From Streptomyces sp. Ru72 (GTDB lineage Bacteria; Actinomycetota; Actinomycetes; Streptomycetales; Streptomycetaceae), in the NCBI RefSeq assembly GCF_002920635.1, contig NZ_PQSR01000016.1, forward strand, positions 1 to 64,000: 64,000 bases of DNA. Reading direction: 5' to 3'. A program made the translations under genes and the position numbers. Below are positions 63,957 to 64,000 of the stretch, piece after piece (the first letter of the stretch is position 1; each line of letters opens with the position of its first letter). The notes beneath the pieces were generated by a model. The model made no database searches. It had not been told where the DNA came from and saw nothing but the letters and a program-made list of their open reading frames with translations.

Positions 63957-64000
63957 ATGGAGCAGAGGCATCTCGGCCGTACCGGCCTTCGTGTGTCGCG
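63957..64000 (+). CDS. Aldo/keto reductase, N-terminal codons only
   Basis: Only 44 bases are in the window. The frame reads MEQRHLGRTGLRVS, the typical opening of a bacterial aldo/keto reductase (first beta strand and Gly-Leu turn). The rest lies beyond the window end. Too short to be fully sure, but the N-terminus is characteristic and it is divergent from an oxidoreductase. Confidence 0.7.
   Translation, partial: MEQRHLGRTGLRVS

Overview
The window looks like chromosomal core DNA of a Streptomyces. GC content is very high and third codon positions are almost all G or C. GTG and TTG starts are common, as are stop/start overlaps of the ATGA and GTGA type. The gene set (conservon, Pup-proteasome, mycothiol ligase, gyl glycerol operon) is actinobacterial, and the order matches what I remember of the S. 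coelicolor rar/proteasome/gyl segment. I see no tRNA or rRNA gene, insertion sequence, prophage, CRISPR array or island boundary. Gene names come from motifs and synteny read by eye, not from a search.

Layout. 1-789: the 3' part of an RluA-type pseudouridine synthase. 794-5552 (minus): a complete conservon (rarABCDE), whose P450 lacks the K-helix EXXR motif. 6006-13587: a TetR repressor divergent from a four-gene operon (two DUF1989 proteins, a biotin carboxylase, allophanate hydrolase). This operon is usually labelled urea carboxylase but fits guanidine breakdown better. 13669-18473 (minus): an Mtr4-like helicase, tatC, tatA and a small membrane protein. 18485-20821: a zinc-ribbon protein with pafC and pafB. 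21180-25403: two FKBP isomerases, pafA and an MFS transporter, the last divergent from a LacI regulator (25549-26562).

26661-32855 (minus) is the Pup-proteasome locus: arc, dop, pup, an endonuclease VII-like HNH protein, prcB and prcA. Then follow a 3Fe-4S ferredoxin, a secreted protein, trmI, a site-2-protease-like metalloprotease, a RecB/Cas4-like nuclease and a NarL-type regulator (33099-38855), and two orphan family 5 solute-binding lipoproteins (38923-42279). A HAD hydrolase and metH come next. 47558-52753 is the glycerol regulon (gylR, glpF, glpK, glpD). 52924-55811 is a nucleoside phosphorylase, an amidohydrolase and a GntR regulator. 55989-58246 is a PAC2-family protein (probably ParJ) converging on mshC. 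The right end carries a poorly characterised actinobacterial trio (kinase-like protein, DUF3090 protein, histidine phosphatase), with the DUF3090 gene frameshifted here, then corA, a ferritin-like protein, an F420 oxidoreductase and the first codons of an aldo/keto reductase.

How the parts fit. ARC, PrcA/PrcB, Pup, PafA and Dop make a complete pupylation and proteasome system, with PafBC and the Tat translocase close by. The glycerol genes form a repressor-controlled catabolic operon. The DUF1989/carboxylase/allophanate hydrolase set would release ammonia from guanidine or urea under TetR control. The most interesting poorly described items are the trio beside mshC, the nuclease inside the proteasome operon, the TetR-controlled guanidine-type operon, and the GylR-like operator core repeated inside a terminator-like palindrome.
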